DNA from: an uncultured Prevotella sp.
GTDB taxonomy: Bacteria > Bacteroidota > Bacteroidia > Bacteroidales > Bacteroidaceae
Assembly: GCA_934120735.1 (NCBI GenBank)
Contig: CAKOVA010000098.1
Span: 1-5,339, forward strand
Direction: 5' to 3'
Length of the DNA: 5,339 nt
Below are positions 1-5,180 of the stretch, piece after piece. The notes beneath the pieces were generated by a model. It saw nothing but the letters and a program-made list of their open reading frames with translations, was not told the origin of the DNA and ran no database searches. How positions within the stretch are numbered: position 1 is the stretch's first letter; each line of letters begins with the position of its first letter. The translations under genes and the position numbers were made by a program.

Positions 1-656
1 AAAGCCTTCTCTTCGCGCTTGATACCAAGAGCCGTTACTACCACTTCACCCAGTTGTTTAGAACTTTCGTTCAAGACGGTAGTAGAGGTGACATCAGAAG
101 CCTTGAATTCGCGAGTAGCAAATCCAACATACGAGAATTCAAGAATGTCATTGCTACGAACGTTGAGGGTATAGTTTCCATCAATGTCGGTTGCAGTTGC
201 AGTCTTGCTGCCCTTCACTCTCACCGTAACGCCTGGGAGCGATTCGCCATTCTCATCTGTCACCTGTCCTGTCACCTTGATGGTAGCCTGGTCTTGCGCA
301 GAAGTGCTTACTTTAGCTTTGGGTTTCTCACTAATCAAGATGTGGTGGTCGGTAATGGTGTAATCGACGTTGGTGCCCTTGAAAAGTTCTTGTAAAAGAT
401 CGGACAACTTCATCTTGTCAGAACTTACTTGGACTACCTTCTTCAAATTGATGACATTTTGTCCATAGTCCACTGATTTGTTGGTCTGTTTTTCAATAGC
501 AGTAATCAAAGTCTTCAGCGTTGCTTTGCGTTGCTGCAACTTGATGACTTGATTTTGTGCGAACCCTGCTGATGAAATAAATAACAATGCGCCAACCAAA
601 AAAGTTTTGCTGAATGGCATCATCGTTAACCGTGATTTTTTAGCCTTAGGTTTCAT
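1..656 (-). CDS. SusC/RagA-family TonB-linked outer membrane receptor with STN domain (N-terminal part)
   Basis: This is the first 218 codons of a TonB-dependent outer-membrane receptor; the rest lies beyond the left edge, and the frame stays open to base 1. Such proteins import glycans, peptides or other large ligands with a SusD lipoprotein partner, which is not visible here. Reading from the ATG at 656, residues 14-33 form a signal peptide (hydrophobic FLVGALLFISSAGFA, then QNQV). Residues about 38-110 are an STN (secretin/TonB short N-terminal) domain, the part that signals to FecR. Residues about 126-200 are a carboxypeptidase-regulatory-like domain with the SusC hallmarks VTGQVTDENGESLPGVTV, DIDGNY and FSYVGF. 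The plug begins at GEVVVTALGIKREE (about 203). Tandem ATGs at 623 and 620 (Met12, Met13) are alternative starts that give a more conventional signal peptide; no strong ribosome binding site decides. It lies 116 bp downstream of fecR. The substrate cannot be told from this part. Confidence 0.94.
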   Translation of the reverse strand, partial: MKPKAKKSRLTMMPFSKTFLVGALLFISSAGFAQNQVIKLQQRKATLKTLITAIEKQTNKSVDYGQNVINLKKVVQVSSDKMKLSDLLQELFKGTNVDYTITDHHILISEKPKAKVSTSAQDQATIKVTGQVTDENGESLPGVTVRVKGSKTATATDIDGNYTLNVRSNDILEFSYVGFATREFKASDVTSTTVLNESSKQLGEVVVTALGIKREEKA

Positions 657-772
657 TACTTTGTGTAAATAAAATAAATTGATAGTTTTAATATAGATTC
701 GTTAATCGTGCGCATCCGTGATTGATCTTCTTGCCATCACCCCGATGCAGCCTCAATATTCACATGTTATTA
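657..772 (-). promoter_or_regulatory. fecR-susC intergenic leader (possible sigma-dependent promoter region)
   Basis: These 116 bp separate the fecR stop from the receptor start. On the minus strand the last 50 bases are very AT-rich, as is usual for Bacteroidetes translation starts. I find no exact TAnnTTTG element here, so the receptor is either read through from the fecR promoter or expressed from a promoter recognised by the neighbouring ECF sigma factor. The latter is inference from the FecA/FecR/FecI model; no motif shown here proves it. Confidence 0.3.
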
Positions 773-1795
773 TTACATATTGCCAGCTTTGTGTCCTCCT
801 TTCTTCACATCAAGTGTAATTGTATGTTGTTGATAAATATAATCTAAGTTTCCAGATATTTTCGTTAGCACTTTCATCACGTCGTCAATACCTTCATCTG
901 CCCTGAAAGCCATGGTGAATTGCTGTGACAAATCAACCGCCGGAGTGGCCTTGATACAGACATTGTATCGACGCTGCAAATCAGCAATAATCACTTTCAA
1001 AGGCGTTTGATCGAACAACAATTTGCCGTTCATCCATTGATTGTACTTCCCGCTGTCCACGCTACGCTTCGTCATTTTACCACTGATGCGATTGTACACC
1101 GCCTGTTCATCGGGCAACAGCGTCATGGCAATTTTGTCTTCATAAACTTTCACCTTTCCTTGTTCCAAGGTTGTGGTAACCAGTTCGTCGGCAGGGTAGG
1201 CCTTCACGTTAAAATGAGTTCCCAATACCTTTACTTTCAAATTACCCACATGTACGATAAAAGGCTGACTGCTATTTTTAGCAACATCAAAATGTGCCTC
1301 TCCGTCTAAATAGACATCACGCTGAGAAAAAAAACGATTAAAGCGTTGGGGATAAAACAAAGAAGAACCTGCGTTGAGGCGTACCTGGGTTCCATCGGAC
1401 AAACGCAAGACTTTAGTTTGACCGTTTTCCACATGGCATTCGGTGAGCATGGCTTGAGAAGCCATCTGGTTTGAAGCCATCAGCCACGTACCCAAACATA
1501 AAGCAATGGGTAAGAAGATAACAGCAGCATACTTCAATACCTTCAAACGAATTTGGCGGGCACGCTCCTGATGGCCGTGATGAGCACGAAGAGCTTGATT
1601 TCGCAGAACCGACTGCGACATGGCGTCGGCATTCATCACGTCATCGGTTTCATCCCAAACGCGCTTTAACGCTTCGTTTTTCACCTCTCTGTCCGCCTCG
1701 TCAATGAGCCACGCCATCACTTGTTGACGATAGCGAGACGGAATGAGTCCATCTGCAAAATATCTAATGATTTTGTATGCGGTTTCCTTGTTCAT
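773..1795 (-). CDS. FecR family anti-sigma factor (inner-membrane signal transducer)
   Basis: This 340-aa protein matches the Bacteroidetes FecR layout at normal length. Residues about 8-50 are the cytoplasmic sigma-binding region (IIRYFADGL, WLIDEADREVKNEALKRVWDE). Residues 87-106 are one transmembrane helix (LKYAAVIFLPIALCLGTWLM), which places the rest in the periplasm. Residues about 120-220 are the FecR domain, with LRLSDGTQVRLNAGSSLFYP, VYLDGEAHFDV, FIVHVGNLKVKVLGTHFNV and LEQGKVKV. Residues about 257-330 are the C-terminal DUF4974-type domain (GKLLFDQTPLKVIIADLQRRYNV), the likely contact for the receptor's STN domain. The ATG at 1795 is the only sensible start. It is upstream of and co-directional with the SusC-type receptor and divergent from the sigma gene, its presumed partner. 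In this family FecR holds the sigma factor inactive, or is needed for its activity, until the receptor binds substrate; which applies here cannot be read from sequence. Confidence 0.96.
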   Translation of the reverse strand: MNKETAYKIIRYFADGLIPSRYRQQVMAWLIDEADREVKNEALKRVWDETDDVMNADAMSQSVLRNQALRAHHGHQERARQIRLKVLKYAAVIFLPIALCLGTWLMASNQMASQAMLTECHVENGQTKVLRLSDGTQVRLNAGSSLFYPQRFNRFFSQRDVYLDGEAHFDVAKNSSQPFIVHVGNLKVKVLGTHFNVKAYPADELVTTTLEQGKVKVYEDKIAMTLLPDEQAVYNRISGKMTKRSVDSGKYNQWMNGKLLFDQTPLKVIIADLQRRYNVCIKATPAVDLSQQFTMAFRADEGIDDVMKVLTKISGNLDYIYQQHTITLDVKKGGHKAGNM

Positions 1796-1818
1796 GATTT
1801 AGGGTTTTACTCAATAGA

Positions 1819-1849
1819 CAAAAATAACGGCCAACACACGCAGTTAAAA
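1819..1849 (-). promoter_or_regulatory. Candidate Bacteroidetes-type promoter of fecR
   Basis: On the minus strand TATTTTTG (1826-1819) fits the Bacteroidetes -7 consensus TAnnTTTG exactly. TTTT (1849-1846), near the -33 consensus TTTG, lies 19 nt upstream, a spacing typical of this promoter class. The -7 box is 23 bp from the fecR ATG, giving a short leader. No transcription data are available from sequence alone. Confidence 0.5.
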
Positions 1850-2114
1850 GATGTTAAATAAAGGTTTGTCAATAAACCACAGCCTTTCGGTACCACAAAA
1901 GGGTGCTTCTTGTGAAGATAAAAGCTTGCTATCATCCTGGTAACGCATTTGATTTTATTTTGACAAAGAACCTCTTCATATTTTGCGTATTTGCAGACAG
2001 TCACTCATTTGGTCGCAAATTCGCCAAGCATTCGAAACTTTTGTATTGGTCTACTACTCAATATGTTATGAATTTATACGGCCATTTTGGGCTTGCGTTT
2101 CACCTCTTTTTAGG

Positions 2115-2221
2115 GCAAAAGCATTGCGTTAAGAGTGTTATTTGAATGCTTTTTTCAGGTTAAAGCATGCAGTTTGTCTATCAAAGTCATGCTTCTTGAA
2201 CAGTTAACTCATTGCTTTTGC
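2115..2221. repeat. Long imperfect inverted repeat (18-bp arms, 16/18 matching)
   Basis: The left arm, 2115-2132 (GCAAAAGCATTGCGTTAA), is complementary to 2204-2221 (TTAACTCATTGCTTTTGC) at 16 of 18 positions. The 71 bp between them hold two shorter hairpins. One is ATGCTTT/AAAGCAT (2146-2152 with 2162-2168). The other is GCATG..TTTG/CAAA..CATGC (2165-2192) around the loop TCTAT. The two share bases 2165-2168, so they cannot form together. The whole could fold as a closed multi-hairpin RNA or act as a cruciform or protein-binding site. Confidence 0.55.
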
Positions 2222-2278
2222 GCCAAAAGTTGAATTTTCTTACCCGTTCAACTCATTTTTTGCATGCTGTTTGCCTAT
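2165..2278 (+). repeat. Imperfect 17-nt direct repeat GCATGCnGTTTGnCTAT
   Basis: GCATGCAGTTTGTCTAT at 2165-2181 recurs as GCATGCTGTTTGCCTAT at 2262-2278, 15 of 17 identical. AACTCATT is likewise repeated at 2206-2213 and 2250-2257. The reuse of the same words in both orientations suggests a degenerate repeat family that has decayed in place. Confidence 0.5.
2228..2253. repeat. Short hairpin AGTTGAA/TTCAACT
   Basis: A perfect 7-bp inverted repeat (2228-2234 with 2247-2253) closes a 12-nt loop. The same core word TTCAACT/AGTTGAA also appears in the hairpin at 2288-2309, so it may be a recurring part of this repeat region rather than an independent element. Confidence 0.35.
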
Positions 2279-2287
2279 TGTTTTTTT

Positions 2288-2317
2288 CCAGTTTGAAAGT
2301 TTCAACTGGCTGTTTTT
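2288..2317 (+). terminator. Terminator-like hairpin with T-tract
   Basis: CCAGTT-GAA (2288-2297, one bulged T at 2294) pairs with TTCAACTGG (2301-2309) around the tight loop AGT, and TTTTT follows at 2313-2317 after three bases. This has the shape of an intrinsic terminator for plus-strand transcription, though the stem is only moderately GC-rich. No gene ends just upstream. If it is real, it closes an unannotated RNA from the repeat region or limits read-through toward the sigma gene. Confidence 0.35.
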
Positions 2318-2318
2318 A

Positions 2319-2459
2319 GGGCGTTTTTTGTGATAAAAAATCAACTTTTCATGCGGAATTTAAGGCAACTCACGAAGATTTACACTACTACCGACGGCTC
2401 GTTTGGCAGCAACACATCACGCCGGTCAAGCAGTTGCTTTTCAACACGAAGGGTTTGTA
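2319..2459 (+). pseudogene. Coding-like fragment without a start codon (doubtful)
   Basis: From about 2363 the base composition turns distinctly richer in G and C than the flanking AT-rich DNA. One plus-strand frame, open from a stop at 2316-2318 to a TAA at 2457-2459, reads at its end LHYYRRLVWQQHITPVKQLL and FNTKGL, an ordinary-looking protein tail. The frame has no ATG and is under 50 codons, so it is not an intact gene. It could be the decayed end of a lost gene, part of a dispersed repeat, or chance. I do not recognise the protein family. Confidence 0.25.
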
Positions 2460-2498
2460 AAATCAATGTAATATTTTTTAAGATGTTGTTTTTTATCG

Positions 2499-2506
2499 TA
2501 TATTTG
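2499..2506 (+). promoter_or_regulatory. Candidate -7 element of the sigma gene promoter
   Basis: TATATTTG matches the Bacteroidetes -7 consensus TAnnTTTG exactly and lies 29 bp before the sigma gene ATG, leaving a short leader. The upstream -33 region is T-rich (T-run 2474-2479) but has no clean TTTG at 19-21 nt spacing, so the promoter may be weak or need an activator. Confidence 0.45.
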
Positions 2507-2535
2507 CGCAAAAGAATACTTATAATCACCTTTCA

Positions 2536-3102
2536 ATGTCTAAGAAAATAATAACGGTAGGGCAAACCAACCCACAGGATATCGAATGCCTAAAAGCATA
2601 CGATGTGCTGTTTACACGTTATTATGCCAAGGTGAGAAATTTCGTTTATTCCATCGTCAAAGACGAAAATGAGGCTGAAGACATTGCTCAGGATATCTTT
2701 CTTAAATTGTGGATTCAACGCGATAAAATAGGAATCGTTGACAATTGGGATGCCTATTTGTTCGCTATGGCACGCAACTATACGTTAAATGCTCTCAAGC
2801 AGAAAGTGCATGAGCACAATGTGAGAAGTTACCCAGAGGCGGGTATACCCGAAGAAAGTTCTTTGGAAGAAATGATTTTCAGTGAAGAACTCAAGGCGAT
2901 TCTCGAAAACGTTATCAGCAAAATGCCCGATCAGCGGCGCAGAGTATTCACTATGAGCAGATTGCAAGGCATGACAAATCAGGAAATCGCTCAAGCCTTG
3001 CACATCAGTAAACGCACCGTGGAAACACACATTTCAGCTGCGCTGACACAAATCAGGAGGGTTGTGACGATGGCGGTTGTCTTTCATTTCCTTGTTTCGT
3101 AA
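2536..3102 (+). CDS. ECF-type RNA polymerase sigma factor (FecI-like, Bacteroidetes)
   Basis: This 188-aa protein has the two-domain ECF layout at the usual length. Residues about 20-90 are sigma region 2, with the core-binding and -10 recognition segment DENEAEDIAQDIFLKLW (43-59) and WDAYLFAMARNYTLNALK (71-88). A linker runs to about 115. Residues about 117-176 are region 4, with a helix-turn-helix (GMTNQEIAQALHISKRTVET, 145-164) that reads the -35 element. The C-terminus is a short hydrophobic tail (AVVFHFLVS), often seen in Bacteroidetes FecI-like factors. The ATG at 2536 suits the family start and follows an exact TAnnTTTG box by 29 bp. It is divergent from fecR and the SusC-type receptor, its likely regulator and target. 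Its stop is 134 bp from the convergent ispF stop. Confidence 0.96.
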   Translation: MSKKIITVGQTNPQDIECLKAYDVLFTRYYAKVRNFVYSIVKDENEAEDIAQDIFLKLWIQRDKIGIVDNWDAYLFAMARNYTLNALKQKVHEHNVRSYPEAGIPEESSLEEMIFSEELKAILENVISKMPDQRRRVFTMSRLQGMTNQEIAQALHISKRTVETHISAALTQIRRVVTMAVVFHFLVS

Positions 3103-3151
3103 AGTGAAACAAAGGTGTTCATCCCTGCTAAGCACGCCCCTGCTTATGGAT
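3092..3151 (+). other. Weak stem-loops at and after the sigma gene stop
   Basis: Two small hairpins lie at the 3' end of the sigma gene. TTGTTTC/GAAACAA (3092-3098 with 3106-3112) spans the stop codon. TAAGCA/TGCTTA (3129-3134 with 3141-3146) has an outer ATCC/GGAT pairing (3121-3124 with 3148-3151). Neither is followed by a T-tract. They may help end or stabilise the sigma transcript. Confidence 0.3.
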
Positions 3152-3211
3152 GTTGCGAAGAACAGCAAGCGTTCATGGTTCAGCTAAAACGCACAACCGT
3201 TTGCCTCATAG

Positions 3212-3238
3212 AAGCGTTGACGAATGATGTCAACGCTT
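3212..3238. terminator. Perfect 10-bp hairpin between convergent genes, overlapping the ispF stop
   Basis: AAGCGTTGAC (3212-3221) and GTCAACGCTT (3229-3238) form a perfect 10-bp stem around a 7-nt loop. The minus-strand stem begins inside the ispF TAA codon (3237-3239). Its position between the ends of the convergent sigma and ispF genes fits a bidirectional terminator. No T-run follows on either strand, so termination by this hairpin alone is uncertain. Confidence 0.5.
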
Positions 3239-3722
3239 ATGCCTTCACTATCAACACGGTAGCGTATGCAGCCATTCCCTCCTGACGACCCACAAAACCC
3301 ATGCGTTCACTGGTGGTAGCCTTGATGGAGATGTTGTCTTCATCAGTTTGCATCAGCCTGGCCAAACAACTCTTCATGGCGGGTATGTGGGGATTAATCT
3401 TGGGTTGTTCGGCACAAACGGTGGCATCAACATTGCCGAGTCGATACCCTTTAGTGGCGATGAGTGCCATGGTTTTTTGCAAGATCACCTTGCTGTCCAT
3501 GTTGAGGGTTTCATCTGAGGTATCGGGAAAGTGGTAACCGATGTCACGCATGTTGGCTGCTCCCAGCAAAGCATCGCAAATGGCATGAATCAACACATCG
3601 GCATCGCTGTGTCCCAACAGTCCCATCGAATGCTCTATCTTGATGCCACCGAGCCAAAGGTCGCGCCCTTCTACCAATTTATGGACATCATAGCCAAAAC
3701 CAACACGAAAAATAGGAAACAT
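3237..3722 (-). CDS. ispF: 2-C-methyl-D-erythritol 2,4-cyclodiphosphate synthase
   Basis: This 161-aa cytoplasmic enzyme of the MEP isoprenoid pathway converts 4-diphosphocytidyl-2-C-methyl-D-erythritol 2-phosphate to 2-C-methyl-D-erythritol 2,4-cyclodiphosphate and CMP. It is full length for the family. The metal-binding residues are visible: Asp12 and His14 in GFGYDVH, and His46 in SDADVLIHAICDALLGA (39-55), which is the family signature. HFPDTSDE (64-71) and the nucleotide-binding, trimer-interface block IKATTSERMGFVGRQEG (133-149) are also intact. The ATG at 3722 leaves six residues before the conserved VGFGYDVH, the normal spacing. It lies downstream of porV in the same direction, across a repeat-filled 231-bp gap, so co-transcription with porUV is possible but interrupted by unusual DNA. 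I see no exact TAnnTTTG promoter directly upstream. Confidence 0.98.
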   Translation of the reverse strand: MFPIFRVGFGYDVHKLVEGRDLWLGGIKIEHSMGLLGHSDADVLIHAICDALLGAANMRDIGYHFPDTSDETLNMDSKVILQKTMALIATKGYRLGNVDATVCAEQPKINPHIPAMKSCLARLMQTDEDNISIKATTSERMGFVGRQEGMAAYATVLIVKA

Positions 3723-3732
3723 AGGGTATAAG

Positions 3733-3879
3733 TTTTTTAGTTGACAAGTTGACGAGTTTACGAGTTGACAAGTATCTAGTTTTCTAGTTGTCTAGTTTTC
3801 CTAGTTCTCTAGTTTTCCTAGATTTCCTAGATGTTCTAGATTTTCTAGGCTCCTAGATTACTAGTTTACAAGTTGATAG
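3733..3879. repeat. Array of about 18 degenerate 7-9-nt units centred on CTAG
   Basis: The sequence splits without remainder into units of 7-9 nt, all ending in AG. The first units are of type TTGACAAG, TTGACGAG and TTTACGAG (3741-3772), and the rest of type TTTTCTAG, TTTTCCTAG and ATTTCCTAG. CTAG occurs 11 times, starting at 3776, 3784, 3792, 3801, 3809, 3818, 3827, 3836, 3845, 3853 and 3861, a steady 8-9-nt step. The last units return to TTTACAAG and TTGATAG. The array fills most of the gap between porV and ispF. It is too short-period to be a CRISPR and has frame-breaking unit lengths and stops, so it is not coding. Function is unknown. Confidence 0.85.
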
Positions 3880-3893
3880 CCTTGCTAATTACT

Positions 3894-3914
3894 CCCCTCC
3901 CCTTTGGGGAGGGG
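3894..3914. repeat. G/C-rich perfect palindrome (9-bp stem, TTT loop)
   Basis: CCCCTCCCC (3894-3902), TTT, GGGGAGGGG (3906-3914) form a perfect, very stable hairpin. It lies in the untranslated gap after porV on the transcribed strand. No T-run follows it on the minus strand, so it is a poor match to an intrinsic terminator. It could instead protect the upstream porUV mRNA from 3' decay or separate expression of porV from ispF. The strongly skewed composition sets it apart from its neighbours and suggests an inserted intergenic element. Confidence 0.7.
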
Positions 3915-3953
3915 TTGGGGGAGAGGCCGTAGAGGGGTTGGGGGAGAGGCCGT
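3909..3953. repeat. 22-nt tandem duplication ending at the porV stop codon
   Basis: The 22-nt word beginning GAGGGGTTGGG and ending GAGAGGCCGT occurs at 3909-3930 and, identically, at 3932-3953, separated by a single A. The first copy overlaps the right arm of the palindrome at 3894-3914. The second ends exactly one base before the porV TAA (3954-3956). Perfect identity of the copies suggests a recent duplication of a palindromic intergenic element. Confidence 0.85.
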
Positions 3954-5132
3954 TTATCTCCTAAACAAGTCTTTTATCCCATCCATATCAAAGTTCAATG
4001 AGAAGCGAAGGGTTTGATCAAGCGGGTTACTCTTCGCCATGGCAATCACGTAACCCGCATCCAATGAGAACACACTCATCTTGAAACCGGCACCCACCGT
4101 AAAATATTTTAGGTTTCCTTTATTCTCCGCTTGATGATGATAACCTGCCCGCAGTGCGAACTGATCGTGATAAACATACTCGGCACCTACGCTCCATTGT
4201 ATTTCCTGCAGCTCTTCTTTCGCACCATTGGGGGCATCGCTGAAGCTTTTGAAAATACCGCTGATGCTCGACACATCATAATATTCTTTCTGCACACGCT
4301 CCTGGTAGTCCTCCGTACTCTCGCCCTCATTCTGTTTTGGGTAGGTGGGTACCAACAATTTGTTGGCATCGGCTGCCAAGGTAAATCGGTTATATTCATC
4401 GATGGGAATCATCAGAGAAGCACCTAACCGCATGTTGGTGGGAATGAACTCACTATTGTCGCTGCCACCAAAGGTTATCTTACTACCGATGTTTGAGATG
4501 TTGAGGCCGATGCCCAACTGGCTTTCACGTTCCCCAAGGTTGATATAATTTTGATAATAGGCCGAGATGTCTGCGGCGAAAGCCGAGCCAGGAGTGGTTT
4601 CATCCTTAAAGTCGTAAGTTAAGTCAGAGTAAATCCAACGCACGGCTGCACCTAATGAAAACCGCTCACTCAACATCAACGAGTAGGCTACATCCAATGA
4701 CATTTCGTAAGGGTTGATGGTCATCCCACCCCCTTTGCCATCTCTGTCAACATTGGTTGTCACCTCGCCCAGTGAGAAATAGCGCAGCGAACCAGACACG
4801 GCACTATAATCACCAATGCGATAGTAGCCTGCCAGGTAGGCTAAATCGATGTCGTTAACCAACTGTCGGAGCCACGGTGTGTAGTTGAGTGCCACACCAG
4901 CGCGACTGATGGTGAAGGGATATTTGGCTGGGTTCCAATATTGTGAAATCACGTCGGGATCGGTAGCCGCTCCCACATCACCCATGCCGGCTGAGCGAGC
5001 ATCGGGTGCAATCATTTGTGAAGTGACCGATGAGTGAACTGGATTAAACATGTTTCGTTTGTCCTGCGCCGACAATGAAAGGGCAAAGCAGACAAACAAC
5101 AGCATGCAAAATATTCTTGGAAATGTTTTCAT
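3954..5132 (-). CDS. porV: Type IX secretion system outer-membrane protein PorV (LptO)
   Basis: This 392-aa outer-membrane beta-barrel belongs to the FadL-like PorV family. PorV carries folded cargo proteins from the T9SS translocon to the PorU sortase for removal of the C-terminal signal and attachment at the cell surface. A signal peptide is clear (residues 1-22, LLFVCFALSLSA, then QDKR). The family-typical start of the mature protein follows: SQMIAPDARSAGMGDVGAATDPD (38-60) and QYWNPAKYPF (64-73). Alternating amphipathic strands fill the rest, for example SAVSGSLRYFSLGEV, QLGIGLNISNIGSKITFGG, WSVGAEYVYHDQFALRAGYHH and YFTVGAGFKMSVFSLDAGY. The insert around 262-310, with several acidic residues, is probably an extracellular loop. 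The length is close to the usual size of about 390. It starts 48 bp after the porU stop on the same strand, so the two are probably one operon. No strong ribosome binding site is seen, as is usual in this phylum. Confidence 0.95.
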   Translation of the reverse strand: MKTFPRIFCMLLFVCFALSLSAQDKRNMFNPVHSSVTSQMIAPDARSAGMGDVGAATDPDVISQYWNPAKYPFTISRAGVALNYTPWLRQLVNDIDLAYLAGYYRIGDYSAVSGSLRYFSLGEVTTNVDRDGKGGGMTINPYEMSLDVAYSLMLSERFSLGAAVRWIYSDLTYDFKDETTPGSAFAADISAYYQNYINLGERESQLGIGLNISNIGSKITFGGSDNSEFIPTNMRLGASLMIPIDEYNRFTLAADANKLLVPTYPKQNEGESTEDYQERVQKEYYDVSSISGIFKSFSDAPNGAKEELQEIQWSVGAEYVYHDQFALRAGYHHQAENKGNLKYFTVGAGFKMSVFSLDAGYVIAMAKSNPLDQTLRFSLNFDMDGIKDLFRR

Positions 5133-5180
5133 TCTGTACTGTAACTCTTTTCTGTTATTGATTAAAAACGCATGGGATGC

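Larger units (their letters stand above)
2107..2322. repeat. Segment bounded by a 10-nt direct repeat (TTTTTAGGGC)
   Basis: TTTTTAGGGC occurs at 2107-2116 and again, perfectly, at 2313-2322. It brackets the whole hairpin-rich part of the intergenic region. The copies could be a target-site duplication around a small non-autonomous element of about 196 bp, or simply part of a degenerate repeat family. I find no terminal inverted repeats just inside them, which argues against a classical MITE. Confidence 0.35.
1796..2535. other. 740-bp divergent intergenic region between fecR and the sigma gene
   Basis: This is the longest gene-free stretch. Its ends hold the two promoter candidates (1819-1849 and around 2499). 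From 1850 to about 2100 I see only AT-rich sequence and minor stem-loops such as CACAA/TTGTG at 1894-1914. From about 2105 to 2322 it is full of degenerate repeats and hairpins, listed separately. From about 2340 to 2459 it becomes richer in GC and looks like a coding remnant. Open frames of 65-80 codons run through it on both strands, but none has a credible start, composition or recognisable protein content, so I call no gene. The length is unusual for a sigma/fecR pair, which is normally adjacent and co-directional. Confidence 0.7.

Noticed and set aside
54..395. Plus-strand open frame inside the receptor gene
   Set aside because: It is the antisense of the SusC-type coding sequence, whose domains are clearly recognisable on the minus strand.
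1807..2004. 65-codon open frame on the minus strand upstream of fecR
   Set aside because: It overlaps the candidate fecR promoter and has composition typical of random translation of AT-rich sequence.
1903..2145. 80-codon open frame on the plus strand between fecR and the sigma gene
   Set aside because: No recognisable protein content, runs into the repeat block, no promoter box or plausible start context; best explained as chance in AT-rich DNA.
2330..2551. 73-codon open frame overlapping the start of the sigma gene
   Set aside because: It spans the exact TAnnTTTG box of the sigma gene and has a low-complexity, serine/arginine then hydrophobic composition; not a credible protein.
3741..3772. 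TTGACA-like words resembling -35 promoter boxes
   Set aside because: They are units of the short-period array and Bacteroidetes promoters use TTTG/TAnnTTTG rather than TTGACA/TATAAT.
3733..3879. Possible CRISPR array
   Set aside because: Units are 7-9 nt with no spacers; the period is far below that of CRISPR repeats and no cas gene is present.
4131..4548. Open frames on both strands inside porV
   Set aside because: They are out-of-frame or antisense readings of porV, which has full-length family similarity in its own frame.
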